Below, one piece after another: positions 25,173 through 32,496 of a DNA stretch of 51,333 nt. The first letter of the stretch is position 1. Each line of letters begins with the position of its first letter. The notes under the pieces are model-generated. The model searched no databases. It saw nothing but the letters and a program-made list of their open reading frames with translations, and had not been told where the DNA came from. The translations under genes were made by a program, and so were the position numbers. This DNA is from Actinomycetes bacterium (GTDB lineage: Bacteria; Actinomycetota; Actinomycetes; Propionibacteriales; Propionibacteriaceae): the NCBI GenBank assembly GCA_023460935.1, contig JAEWOI010000015.1, positions 1 to 51,333 on the forward strand, given 5' to 3'.

Positions 25173-26126
25173 GTGGGCCTGCACTACAACGGCCCGACGC
25201 TGACGCTGGTGGTCAATCCCACCGCGGGCTCGGGCAGGGCGCGCCGGCTGCTGCCGGCGGTCACGTCCGCCCTGCTCACCGGGCTGCCGGGCGCGAGCCT
25301 GCGGGTGTTCCAGACCAGCAGCTTCGCCGAGGCAAGGCTGCGTTGCATCGCCGCTGTCGAGCAGGCCCGACCGGTGGTGGAGGGACGGATGGCCGACTCG
25401 CTGCTGGTGATGGGCGGGGACGGCATGATGCACCTCGGCCTGAACGCCTGCGCCACAACGTCCGTCCCGCTCGGGCTGATCGCTGCGGGCAGCGGCAACG
25501 ACTTCAGCCGGGGTGTAGGGGTGCCGGCCGGGGTACAGGCAGCCGTGCGCACCATCGTTGAAGGCCACACCAGCCGGGTCGACCTGATGTCGGCGAGCGG
25601 ACACCTGGACGGAGGGGCAGAACACCGCTGGGTGGGCTCGATCGTGTCCACCGGGTTCGACGGCAGGGTCAACCGGCGTGCGAACCGGCTGGGCTGGTCG
25701 CTCGGCGGGCTGTCCTACGCCTACGCCGCGCTGGCCGAACTCGCCAGCTTCGAGCCCCTGCCGTACCGGCTGCTGGTCGACGGTGAGCCGCGCGAGCAGA
25801 CCGCGATGTTCATCTGCGTCGGTAACGCCGGCTACTTCGGCGGCGGCATGCAGGGCTGCCCGGAAGCCGACCTGACCGACGGTCGCCTCGACCTGACGGT
25901 GATCAACCCGGTGAGCCGGGCCACCCTGCTGCGGCTGCTGCCGACGATGTACACCGGTGGCTTCGTGCGCGACCCGGCCGTGGAACGGCTGCGGGCAAGG
26001 GAGGTCGTCGTGGACGGCGAGGGCCTGTACGGGATGGCCGACGGCGAGGAGCTGGGTGAGGTGCCCCTCACCCTCCGCGCCGTGGAGGCGGCCCTGACCG
26101 TCTACACCCCGCGAGCCGGCCGATGA
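25173..26126 (+). CDS. Diacylglycerol/lipid kinase family protein
   Basis: A 317-residue member of the DAGK catalytic-domain family (YegS/DgkB-like). Visible motifs are VVNPTAGSGRA near the start, VMGGDGMMHLGLNA (nucleotide-binding GGDG) and AAGSGNDFSRG, then a C-terminal beta-rich domain (FICVGNAGYFGGGMQ, PEADLTDGRLDL). It phosphorylates a lipid alcohol such as diacylglycerol; the exact substrate is unknown. It lies between tatC and helY and overlaps helY by 4 bp. Confidence 0.9.
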   Translation: MGLHYNGPTLTLVVNPTAGSGRARRLLPAVTSALLTGLPGASLRVFQTSSFAEARLRCIAAVEQARPVVEGRMADSLLVMGGDGMMHLGLNACATTSVPLGLIAAGSGNDFSRGVGVPAGVQAAVRTIVEGHTSRVDLMSASGHLDGGAEHRWVGSIVSTGFDGRVNRRANRLGWSLGGLSYAYAALAELASFEPLPYRLLVDGEPREQTAMFICVGNAGYFGGGMQGCPEADLTDGRLDLTVINPVSRATLLRLLPTMYTGGFVRDPAVERLRAREVVVDGEGLYGMADGEELGEVPLTLRAVEAALTVYTPRAGR

Positions 26127-28843
26127 GCGCCTTCGCGGACTTCGCAGCCGGTTACGAGTTCCAGCTCGACGACTACCAGGAGCAGGCCTGCCGGCACGTT
26201 GCGGACGGGCTGGGTGTGCTGGTGGCGGCGCCGACCGGTGCTGGCAAGACCGTGGTGGGGGAGTTCGCAGCGTTCCTCGCGCTCCGGACCGGCCGCAAGT
26301 GCTTTTACACCACCCCGATCAAGGCGCTGAGCAACCAGAAGTACCACGACCTGTGCGAGCGCCACGGCGAGGCGGCGGTGGGCCTGCTCACCGGCGACAC
26401 CACGATCAACGGGGAGGCGCCGGTGGTCGTGATGACCACAGAGGTGCTGCGCAACATGATCTACGCCGGCTCACCCACCCTGGCCAACCTCGGCTTCGTC
26501 GTGATGGACGAGGTGCACTACCTCGCCGACCGGTTCCGTGGAGCGGTCTGGGAAGAGGTGATCATCTCCCTGGCCGAGTCGGTCCAGCTGGTGGCGCTCT
26601 CCGCGACGGTGAGCAACGCCGAGGAGTTCGGTGCCTGGCTGTCCGAGGTACGCGGCGGCGTGGAGGTGGTCGTCACCGAACGGCGCCCGGTGCCGCTGTA
26701 CCAGCACGTCATGGTCGGACGCAGGCTGGTGGAACTGTTCGCGGGCAACGACGTCAACCCGGAGCTGTTGCGCCTGGCGAAGGAGGAGTCGCGCGGCCAG
26801 CGCGACGACAGCCGCCGCCCCCGCGGCCGCTCCGGCAACGGCCGGCGGACGCCGGGCTACGGCTCTGGACGGTACGGCGGCGCAGCGGCGCGGCAACGGC
26901 TCGACAGCTCCAGGCACCTGGTGCCGCGGCGCGACGCCACGGTCGAGCGGCTGGAGGCCGAGGGCCTGCTGCCGGCGATCTACTTCCTCTTCTCCAGGCA
27001 GGGCTGCGACACCGCAGTCGGCCAGCTGATGAACTCCGGGCTGCGGCTCACCACCGCCCTTGAACGCAGTGCGCTGGCCGAGATCGCTGCCCGGCACACT
27101 GCGGGGCTCAGCCCCGGCGACCTGGCCGCACTGGAGTACGACCGCTGGGCCGCTGCCTTCGGCAACGGCATCGCAGCGCACCACGCCGGGCTGCTGCCGG
27201 CGTTCAAGGAGGCGGTGGAGGAGGCCTTCGTCAGCGGCCTGGTGAAGGTGGTCTTCGCCACGGAGACCCTCGCGCTCGGCATCAACATGCCGGCCCGCAG
27301 CGTAGTACTCGAGAAGCTGGTGAAGTACAACGGCGAGACCCACGCCGACGTGACGGCCGGGGAGTACACCCAGCTCACCGGCCGCGCCGGCCGGCGCGGC
27401 ATCGACGTCGAAGGACACGCAGTGGTCTGCTGGCAGCCGGGCCTCGACCCCAGGGCGCTGGCCGGGCTCGCCTCCCGGCGCACCTACCCGCTCCGCTCCT
27501 CGTTCCAGCCGACCTACAACATGGCGGTGAACCTGGTCGCGACCGTCGGCAGGGAACGCGCGCGCGGCCTGCTGGAGCAGTCGTTCGCGCAGTACCAGTC
27601 CGACCGCTCGGTGGTCGGGCTGGCCCGGAGCATCACCGCGGACAACCAGCGCATCGCGGCCGAATGGGCGCTGGCCCGTTGCACTGCCGGGGACGCCGAG
27701 GAGTACTTCCGGCTCCGGGGCAGGATCTCGGCAGCCGAGGCGGAAGCGGCCAGGGACCGCAGGGCCGACCGGCGGGCAGAGGCCATCGAGGTGCTGCTCG
27801 GCCTGCGCCCCGGAGACATCATCGACGTCCCCGGCAAGCGCCACAGCGGCTGGGCCGTAGTCGTCGACCCGGGGCTGGGCGGCGGCGGGCCGCAGCCGAC
27901 CGTGCTCACCCCCGACCGCAAGCTCAGGCGCCTGGCCGCCACCGATTTCTCCCAACCGCCGACCGTGGCAGGCCGGCTCAAGGTGCCCAAGCACTTCGAC
28001 TCCCGCTCACCGGCTGCCCGGCGCAACCTCGCTGCTGCGCTGGTGGCGAAGCTGGAGCGGGAGGCCTTCGCGCCGGCCGACCTGCCCGAAAGCGCCGACG
28101 CCGGGGCGATGGCCCGCATCGGCGAGTTGCGCGCCGAACTGCGCGCCCACCCCGTCCACGGCTGCCCGGACCGGGAGGAGCACGCCCGCCACGCCGAGGC
28201 CGCCCGCCGCCTGGAGCGGGAGAACGAGGCCAGGCAACGGCAGGCGGACCGGCGCACGAACACCATCGCCGTGCGTTTCGACCGGATCTGCTCCGTGCTG
28301 GAGTCGATGGGCTACCTCAGCGAGGGCGGACACCGGGTCACCGAGGCCGGAAGGATGCTGTCGCGCATCTACTCCGAGCTCGACCTGGTCACGGCCGAGG
28401 CGGTGCGCGACGGCGTCTTCGCCGGCTTGAGCTCGCCCCAGCTGGCCGCTGTGCTGTCCAGCCTCGTCTACGAGTCAAGGGGGGACGGCCGCCCACCCGC
28501 GCGGACGCCGGACCGCCGCACCGAGGACGCCCAGCAGCGGTTGCGCGGGATCTGGCGGCAGGTCTCGCTGGCCGAGCGCGACCACCGGCTGCCCAGCCAC
28601 GACGACCCCGACATCGGCTTCGCCGAGGCGATCCACGCCTGGACCGCGGGTGCCGACCTGGCCGACGTGCTGTACCTGTCCGGGCTCACCGCAGGCGACT
28701 TCGTCCGCTGGTCCCGCCAGGTGGTGGACGCAGCCGGGCAACTGGCGGAGGCGGCCGGTCCCGGCGAACTGCGCAGCACCGCGAGGGAACTGATCGACCG
28801 GGTGCGGCGCGGAGTGGTGGACGCCGCCCCGCTGGAGGACTGA
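26123..28843 (+). CDS. helY: DEAD/DEAH-box RNA helicase HelY (Ski2-like)
   Basis: A 906-residue superfamily 2 helicase. Motifs: Q-region FQLDDYQEQA, motif I AAPTGAGKT, motif II VMDEVHY (DEVH), motif III LSATVSN, motif VI QLTGRAGRRG, then a C-terminal DSHCT domain (GYLSEGGHRVTEAGRML, LVTAEAVRDGVFAGLSSPQLAAVLSSLVYE). An Arg/Gly-rich loop (residues about 225-270) interrupts the two RecA domains. It is the actinobacterial Ski2/Mtr4-type helicase at the end of the paf-tat block; its RNA substrate is unknown. Confidence 0.93.
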   Translation: MSAFADFAAGYEFQLDDYQEQACRHVADGLGVLVAAPTGAGKTVVGEFAAFLALRTGRKCFYTTPIKALSNQKYHDLCERHGEAAVGLLTGDTTINGEAPVVVMTTEVLRNMIYAGSPTLANLGFVVMDEVHYLADRFRGAVWEEVIISLAESVQLVALSATVSNAEEFGAWLSEVRGGVEVVVTERRPVPLYQHVMVGRRLVELFAGNDVNPELLRLAKEESRGQRDDSRRPRGRSGNGRRTPGYGSGRYGGAAARQRLDSSRHLVPRRDATVERLEAEGLLPAIYFLFSRQGCDTAVGQLMNSGLRLTTALERSALAEIAARHTAGLSPGDLAALEYDRWAAAFGNGIAAHHAGLLPAFKEAVEEAFVSGLVKVVFATETLALGINMPARSVVLEKLVKYNGETHADVTAGEYTQLTGRAGRRGIDVEGHAVVCWQPGLDPRALAGLASRRTYPLRSSFQPTYNMAVNLVATVGRERARGLLEQSFAQYQSDRSVVGLARSITADNQRIAAEWALARCTAGDAEEYFRLRGRISAAEAEAARDRRADRRAEAIEVLLGLRPGDIIDVPGKRHSGWAVVVDPGLGGGGPQPTVLTPDRKLRRLAATDFSQPPTVAGRLKVPKHFDSRSPAARRNLAAALVAKLEREAFAPADLPESADAGAMARIGELRAELRAHPVHGCPDREEHARHAEAARRLERENEARQRQADRRTNTIAVRFDRICSVLESMGYLSEGGHRVTEAGRMLSRIYSELDLVTAEAVRDGVFAGLSSPQLAAVLSSLVYESRGDGRPPARTPDRRTEDAQQRLRGIWRQVSLAERDHRLPSHDDPDIGFAEAIHAWTAGADLADVLYLSGLTAGDFVRWSRQVVDAAGQLAEAAGPGELRSTARELIDRVRRGVVDAAPLED

Positions 28844-28846
28844 GGC

Positions 28847-29389
28847 GTGGCGAGGCTGATCCACCTGAACGGACCGTTGGGGGTCGGCAAGTCGACCCTG
28901 GCCGCGCTCTACGCAGACCGGCACCCGGGCACGCTGAACCTGGACATCGACCTGTTGCACCGGCTGGTCGGCGGCTGGCGGGAAGGGGACGGCCGCACCC
29001 ACGACCTGCTGCGCCCGCTGGCGCTGGCGATGGCCGCTGCGCACCTCGCGCAGGGCCGCGAAGTGGTGCTGCCCCAGTTCCTCGACAACGCTGCCGAGCT
29101 CGAGGCGTTCGAGCAGGTTGCCTCGCAGGCGGGCGCCACGTTCCGCGAGGTCATCCTCACCGGCCCGAGGGACGAGGTGATCGCACGGTTCCAGCGCCGC
29201 ACCACTGACCCGGAGTTCGACGCGTACAACCGCAGGCTCGTGACAGCTCTGGGCGGCGAGTCGTTCCTCACTGCCAGGTACGACCGGCTGGCCGAGTTCG
29301 CCGGCCGGAGGACGGCCGCTGCCTTCGTCGCGGTCGTGGCCGGCGACGTGGAGGGCTCCTACGCCGCCCTGTTGCACGCGCTAGCCTGA
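28847..29389 (+). CDS. P-loop kinase-like protein
   Basis: A 180-residue single-domain NTPase with Walker A NGPLGVGKST (residues 8-17) followed by LNLDIDLLHRL, a nucleoside/shikimate-kinase-like layout with an acidic DxD after the first strand. A lid-like Arg-rich segment RFQRRTTD follows near residue 110. It resembles small AAA_33/chloramphenicol-phosphotransferase-like kinases; the substrate cannot be read from the sequence. GTG 28847 is 3 nt after the helY stop, so it is cotranscribed. Confidence 0.78.
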   Translation: MARLIHLNGPLGVGKSTLAALYADRHPGTLNLDIDLLHRLVGGWREGDGRTHDLLRPLALAMAAAHLAQGREVVLPQFLDNAAELEAFEQVASQAGATFREVILTGPRDEVIARFQRRTTDPEFDAYNRRLVTALGGESFLTARYDRLAEFAGRRTAAAFVAVVAGDVEGSYAALLHALA

Positions 29390-29394
29390 GCGCC

Positions 29395-30156
29395 GTGTCG
29401 GTAGCCATCCGGGTGATCCCCTGCCTCGACGTCAAGGACGGGCGGGTGGTCAAGGGCGTCAACTTCGCCAACCTGCGCGACGCCGGAGACCCGGTCGACC
29501 TCGCTGCGCTCTACGGCACCGAGGGCGCAGACGAGCTGGTGTTCCTTGACATCTCGGCCTCCGCGGAGGGCAGGCACACCACCTACGAAGTGGTCACCAG
29601 GACCGCGGAGACCGTGTTCATCCCGCTGTGCGTAGGCGGGGGAGTGCGGGGGGTCGAGGACGTCGACCGCCTGCTGCGCACCGGCGCGGACAAGGTGGGC
29701 ATCAACACCGGCGGGATCGCCCGGCCCGCGGCGATCGACGAGATCGCCGCGCGCTTCGGAAACCAGGTCCTGGTGCTCTCCCTCGACGCGCGGCGGGAGC
29801 CGGGGCAGCCGTCCGGCTTCGGCGTCACGACCCACGGCGGCCGCCGGCCCGCGGGGCTGGACGCCATCGCCTGGGTGCGGGAAGCGGTCGAGCGGGGCGC
29901 GGGCGAGGTGCTGCTGAACTCGATGGATGCGGACGGCACCACCAGCGGGTTCGACACCGAGATGATCGCTGCGGTCAGGGCGGCGGTCGACGTGCCGGTG
30001 ATCGCTTCTGGCGGTGCCGGCACGGCTGCCCACTTCGTGGAGGCGGTCCGGGCGGGCGCGGACGCGGTGCTGGCAGCCAGCGTGTTCCACTACGGGACGC
30101 TGCGCATCGGGGACGTCAAGGCTGCCCTCGCCCAGGCCGGATTCGCCGTACGCTGA
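29395..30156 (+). CDS. hisF: Imidazole glycerol phosphate synthase subunit HisF
   Basis: A 253-residue (beta-alpha)8 enzyme of histidine biosynthesis. The catalytic Asp residues are present as D12 (IPCLDVKDGRVVKG) and D131 (LSLDARR), with phosphate-binding segments GGGVRG and ASGGAGT. With HisH it converts PRFAR and glutamine-derived ammonia to IGP and AICAR. Start GTG 29395 is 7 nt after TAGCCT (29382-29387), so it has a likely leaderless promoter inside the end of the kinase gene. The other his genes are elsewhere. Confidence 0.95.
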   Translation: MSVAIRVIPCLDVKDGRVVKGVNFANLRDAGDPVDLAALYGTEGADELVFLDISASAEGRHTTYEVVTRTAETVFIPLCVGGGVRGVEDVDRLLRTGADKVGINTGGIARPAAIDEIAARFGNQVLVLSLDARREPGQPSGFGVTTHGGRRPAGLDAIAWVREAVERGAGEVLLNSMDADGTTSGFDTEMIAAVRAAVDVPVIASGGAGTAAHFVEAVRAGADAVLAASVFHYGTLRIGDVKAALAQAGFAVR

Positions 30157-30161
30157 CGGCC

Positions 30162-30560
30162 ATGAGTTGCCTGTTCTGCAGCATCGTCGCCGGCGACGTG
30201 CCCTCCCGGCAGGTGTACGCCGACGAACACGCCGTCGCGTTCCTCGACGTCAACCCCTGGCACGTCGGGCACACCCTGGTGGTGCCGCGCCGGCACGTGG
30301 ACGACCTGCTCGGCCAGCCGGAGGCGCTCACCGAGATAGCGCCCGCCATCGCCGCCACCACCAGGCTGCTGGTGGACCGGCTGGCTGCGGACGGGCTGAA
30401 CCTGCTGAGCAGCACGGGGACGGCCGCCGGCCAGGAGGTGTTCCACCTGCACGTGCACCTGATCCCGCGGTTCGCGCACCGGGCCGGCATCGGCCAGCTC
30501 ACCGTCCGAGAGCCGGGGATCGACCTGGACCGGGTGCACCGCCAGATCACTGGGGGCTGA
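30162..30560 (+). CDS. HIT-family protein
   Basis: A 132-residue histidine-triad protein with the motif FHLHVHLIPR (His95, 97, 99), an N-terminal CLFC zinc-like pair (MSCLFCSIVAG) and VNPWHVGHTLVVPRRHV. HIT enzymes hydrolyse nucleotidyl phosphoramidates or Ap(n)A-type nucleotides. ATG 30162 is 7 nt after TACGCT (30149-30154), within and just after the hisF end. It faces the spoIID-like gene across a shared terminator. Confidence 0.9.
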   Translation: MSCLFCSIVAGDVPSRQVYADEHAVAFLDVNPWHVGHTLVVPRRHVDDLLGQPEALTEIAPAIAATTRLLVDRLAADGLNLLSSTGTAAGQEVFHLHVHLIPRFAHRAGIGQLTVREPGIDLDRVHRQITGG

Positions 30561-30586
30561 GCGCCGCTGGCAGCCTTCGCTCAGCC
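30555..30586. terminator. Bidirectional terminator between HIT gene and spoIID-like gene
   Basis: A perfect 9-bp inverted repeat GGCTGAGCG (30555-30563) and CGCTCAGCC (30578-30586). The left arm contains the HIT stop codon (30558-30560) and the right arm contains the stop of the opposing gene (30581-30583), so one hairpin serves both strands. Confidence 0.8.
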
Positions 30587-32161
30587 GTAGGCGACCACGC
30601 AGTCGGCGTCGGAGGGACAGGTGATCCTGCCCACGGCGAAGTCGGCGTAGCTGCCGCTGTCGGTGCTGGCGACGTCCGTCCTCGGGAAGCCGAGCTTGGA
30701 GGTGGCCCCGCCGAGGTCGTTGTAGGCGGCACGGACCGCGCCGGTCAGCAGGTGGCTGCCGGTGGCCGAACTCCACCACAGGTCGGCGGCCTCGAACTTC
30801 AGGCGCAGGCCGCCCGCCACGGCGACCTCAGCGCCGGTGGGCGAGCCGATCGCCGCCTCCGCACCGCCCAGCTCCCGCCAGCGGGTGTAGTTGGCCGAGG
30901 GCTCCTCGACGACGTTGGGCGAGGTGGTCACGGTGCCGCCGACCACCTTGAACAGGCGCTCCTTCAGCCCGAACTTGCTCTTGAACGTGCCGCCGGTGAG
31001 GGTCACCGAGCCCTTGGAGCCGCTCAGCTTGATCTTCTCCACGCGCCCGCCGTAGGTGCCGTCGCCATCGCGCTCGGTCACCTGCACCGACTTCAGCGTG
31101 CCGATCGCCGGGTAGGCCTTCTGGATGGTCGTGGCGGTCAGCGTCTTCGACCAGGTCTGGTCTCGCTTCACCCCGTCGTAGGGGTCCTTTTTCGCCTTCA
31201 GGTAGGGGTAGTCCGACCCGGCGGAGGCCGACCAGCCACCGTTGGAGGAGGAGAACATGGTCAGGGCCAGCTTGCCCTTGTAGTGCAACACCTCGTTCGC
31301 CGTCGCCTTGATGGCGGCGTCGCTGGCGGAGTGCTCCTTCGAGGTGTCGCCGTAGACCTGGCAGGCCGACGTGTCGCAAAGGTCGTACTGGGCGCCCGAG
31401 CCAGCGGTGGAACGCAGCCGGGCGGCGTAGGTGCGGGCGGCCACGGCCTGGGCGCGCACGGCGTGCGCCGACCAGGTGGCGGGCATTTCCGCCGGCACGA
31501 CCGAGCGCAGGTAGTCCTCCATCGCCACGGTGTTGATCGTCCGGGTGCCACTGCCGGACAGCCGCATCGAGAGCTTGCCGCGATACGTCCGGATGCTCAG
31601 GCTGGGCATTTCCAGCCGGACTGTCCCGGTCTTGGGGTTGTCGAAGTACCAGACCCGGGTCGGGGTGAGCTTGGTCTTGTACGTGACGTACTTGCCCGTG
31701 TTGCTGCGGTATGCGAGCACGCGTTTCTCGCCGGAGCGGGTGATTCGCCACTTCGTGTACCTGGAGCCGGTGGGGAGGGTGAGCCGGGCGCCGGCCGAGT
31801 CGGTCAGCCGCAGCCCGGCAACCGGACGCACGTGCAGCGCGTTGTCGGTGTCGCCGGTGATCAGCACGCGCACGGTGTTGCCGCCGGGCAGGCTCTCCAG
31901 GGTCGTGCCCGAGTAGTAGAAGGCGAGGATCTCGGCGTAGTCCAGGCCCTTGCTGGCCGCACCGTAGGCGCCGTACTGGGACATGCCCTTGCCGTGGCCC
32001 CAGCCGGCTCCCTCGATGGTTATCGAGCCGCTCTTCGGGGCGACAGCTGTGTCCGCGGAGGCGGGCGTTGCGGCTCCGACGGTGCCCGCGGCGAGCGCTG
32101 CGGCCAAGCCGACGGACAGCAGTGCCCGTCGTCCGGCCAGTGGCGCAGGGTTGGTGAGCAT
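30581..32161 (-). CDS. Secreted SpoIID/LytB-domain protein with LGFP repeats
   Basis: A 526-residue exported protein. The N-terminus has GRRALLSVGLAAALAAG and ends in an A-S-A cleavage region near residue 36, compatible with a Tat or Sec signal. GHGKGMSQYGAYG near residue 55 and the SpoIID/LytB core (AMEDYLRSVVPAEMP, AVRAQAVAARTYA, SSSNGGWSA) follow. The last 90 residues contain two LGFP-type cell-wall repeats (LGGAEAAIGSPTG, LGGATSKLGFPRTD). Probably peptidoglycan-associated; this domain is common in non-sporulating actinobacteria. ATG 32161 has a GAAGGGA site 8 nt upstream; the frame continues upstream but without signal-peptide character. Confidence 0.88.
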   Translation of the reverse strand: MLTNPAPLAGRRALLSVGLAAALAAGTVGAATPASADTAVAPKSGSITIEGAGWGHGKGMSQYGAYGAASKGLDYAEILAFYYSGTTLESLPGGNTVRVLITGDTDNALHVRPVAGLRLTDSAGARLTLPTGSRYTKWRITRSGEKRVLAYRSNTGKYVTYKTKLTPTRVWYFDNPKTGTVRLEMPSLSIRTYRGKLSMRLSGSGTRTINTVAMEDYLRSVVPAEMPATWSAHAVRAQAVAARTYAARLRSTAGSGAQYDLCDTSACQVYGDTSKEHSASDAAIKATANEVLHYKGKLALTMFSSSNGGWSASAGSDYPYLKAKKDPYDGVKRDQTWSKTLTATTIQKAYPAIGTLKSVQVTERDGDGTYGGRVEKIKLSGSKGSVTLTGGTFKSKFGLKERLFKVVGGTVTTSPNVVEEPSANYTRWRELGGAEAAIGSPTGAEVAVAGGLRLKFEAADLWWSSATGSHLLTGAVRAAYNDLGGATSKLGFPRTDVASTDSGSYADFAVGRITCPSDADCVVAYG

Positions 32162-32327
32162 CGGGGGGATCCCTTCGTCTGCGATGGCTTGTCGATCATC
32201 GTCACCCATCGGCGTGTCGGCTTGCCAGCCGGATGCTGGGAATCCCTCAGAACGGGCCCGAAGTCGAAGGGAGTGGTTGAGGTCTGGGCCTGCGGCCGCC
32301 CAGCATGTGAAACGCCCCGACCATGTA

Positions 32328-32357
32328 TTGACATGACCGGGGAAGACCGGGGAGTCT
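32328..32357 (+). promoter_or_regulatory. Promoter of the ilv leader and ilvBNC operon
   Basis: A perfect -35 TTGACA (32328-32333), an 18-nt spacer, and GAGTCT (32352-32357) as a weak -10 (A at 2, T at 6). The leader GTG follows after 6 nt, the spacing found at leaderless genes in this window. The -35 sits inside CATGTATTGACATG (32322-32335), a 5-bp inverted repeat with a 4-nt centre that could be an operator. Confidence 0.6.
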
Positions 32358-32363
32358 TTACCC

Positions 32364-32405
32364 GTGCGGAAGTTCGTCCTCGTAGTTAGCCAGCGTGTCG
32401 GCTGA
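32364..32405 (+). CDS. ilvBNC leader peptide
   Basis: A 13-codon ORF (VRKFVLVVSQRVG) from GTG 32364 to TGA 32403-32405. It contains a run of control codons, Val-Leu-Val-Val, and one more Val, the end products of the downstream pathway. Ribosome position on these codons is expected to choose between the hairpins at 32392-32428 and 32429-32459. The start is 6 nt behind the promoter -10, so the leader mRNA probably has no 5' UTR. Comparable ilvBNC leaders are known in corynebacteria. Confidence 0.75.
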   Translation: MRKFVLVVSQRVG

Positions 32406-32428
32406 GACCAGTCTCGTCCCGACACGCT
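32392..32428 (+). promoter_or_regulatory. Pause/attenuator hairpin 1 of the ilv leader
   Basis: A perfect 10-bp stem AGCGTGTCGG (32392-32401) with CCGACACGCT (32419-32428), containing a smaller GAGA/TCTC stem (32404-32407, 32412-32415). It overlaps the last control codons and stop of the leader peptide, so a ribosome stalled on the Val codons would prevent it from forming. Confidence 0.7.
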
Positions 32429-32459
32429 CCCTCGCCTGCGCCAGCAGCGGGGGTTTTTT
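32429..32459 (+). terminator. Attenuator terminator of the ilv leader
   Basis: An intrinsic terminator: CCCTCGC (32429-32435) pairs with GCGGGGG (32447-32453), a bulged C and inner TGC/GCA pairs follow, closing on GCCA; six T residues follow (32454-32459). This is the only classical hairpin-plus-U-run terminator I found in the window. It ends 37 nt before the ilvB start. Confidence 0.85.
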
Positions 32460-32496
32460 GTTGCTTCCGTCCAGACCGCAGAGAAGAGGTAGGCAG

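Noticed and set aside
30581..32161. Evidence for sporulation
   Set aside because: SpoIID/LytB domains are common in non-sporulating actinobacteria, and no other spore genes are present.
32162..32363. Riboswitch upstream of the SpoIID-like gene (such as a ydaO/c-di-AMP type)
   Set aside because: I could not find the conserved core motifs; only a normal ribosome-binding site and the ilv promoter on the other strand are supported.
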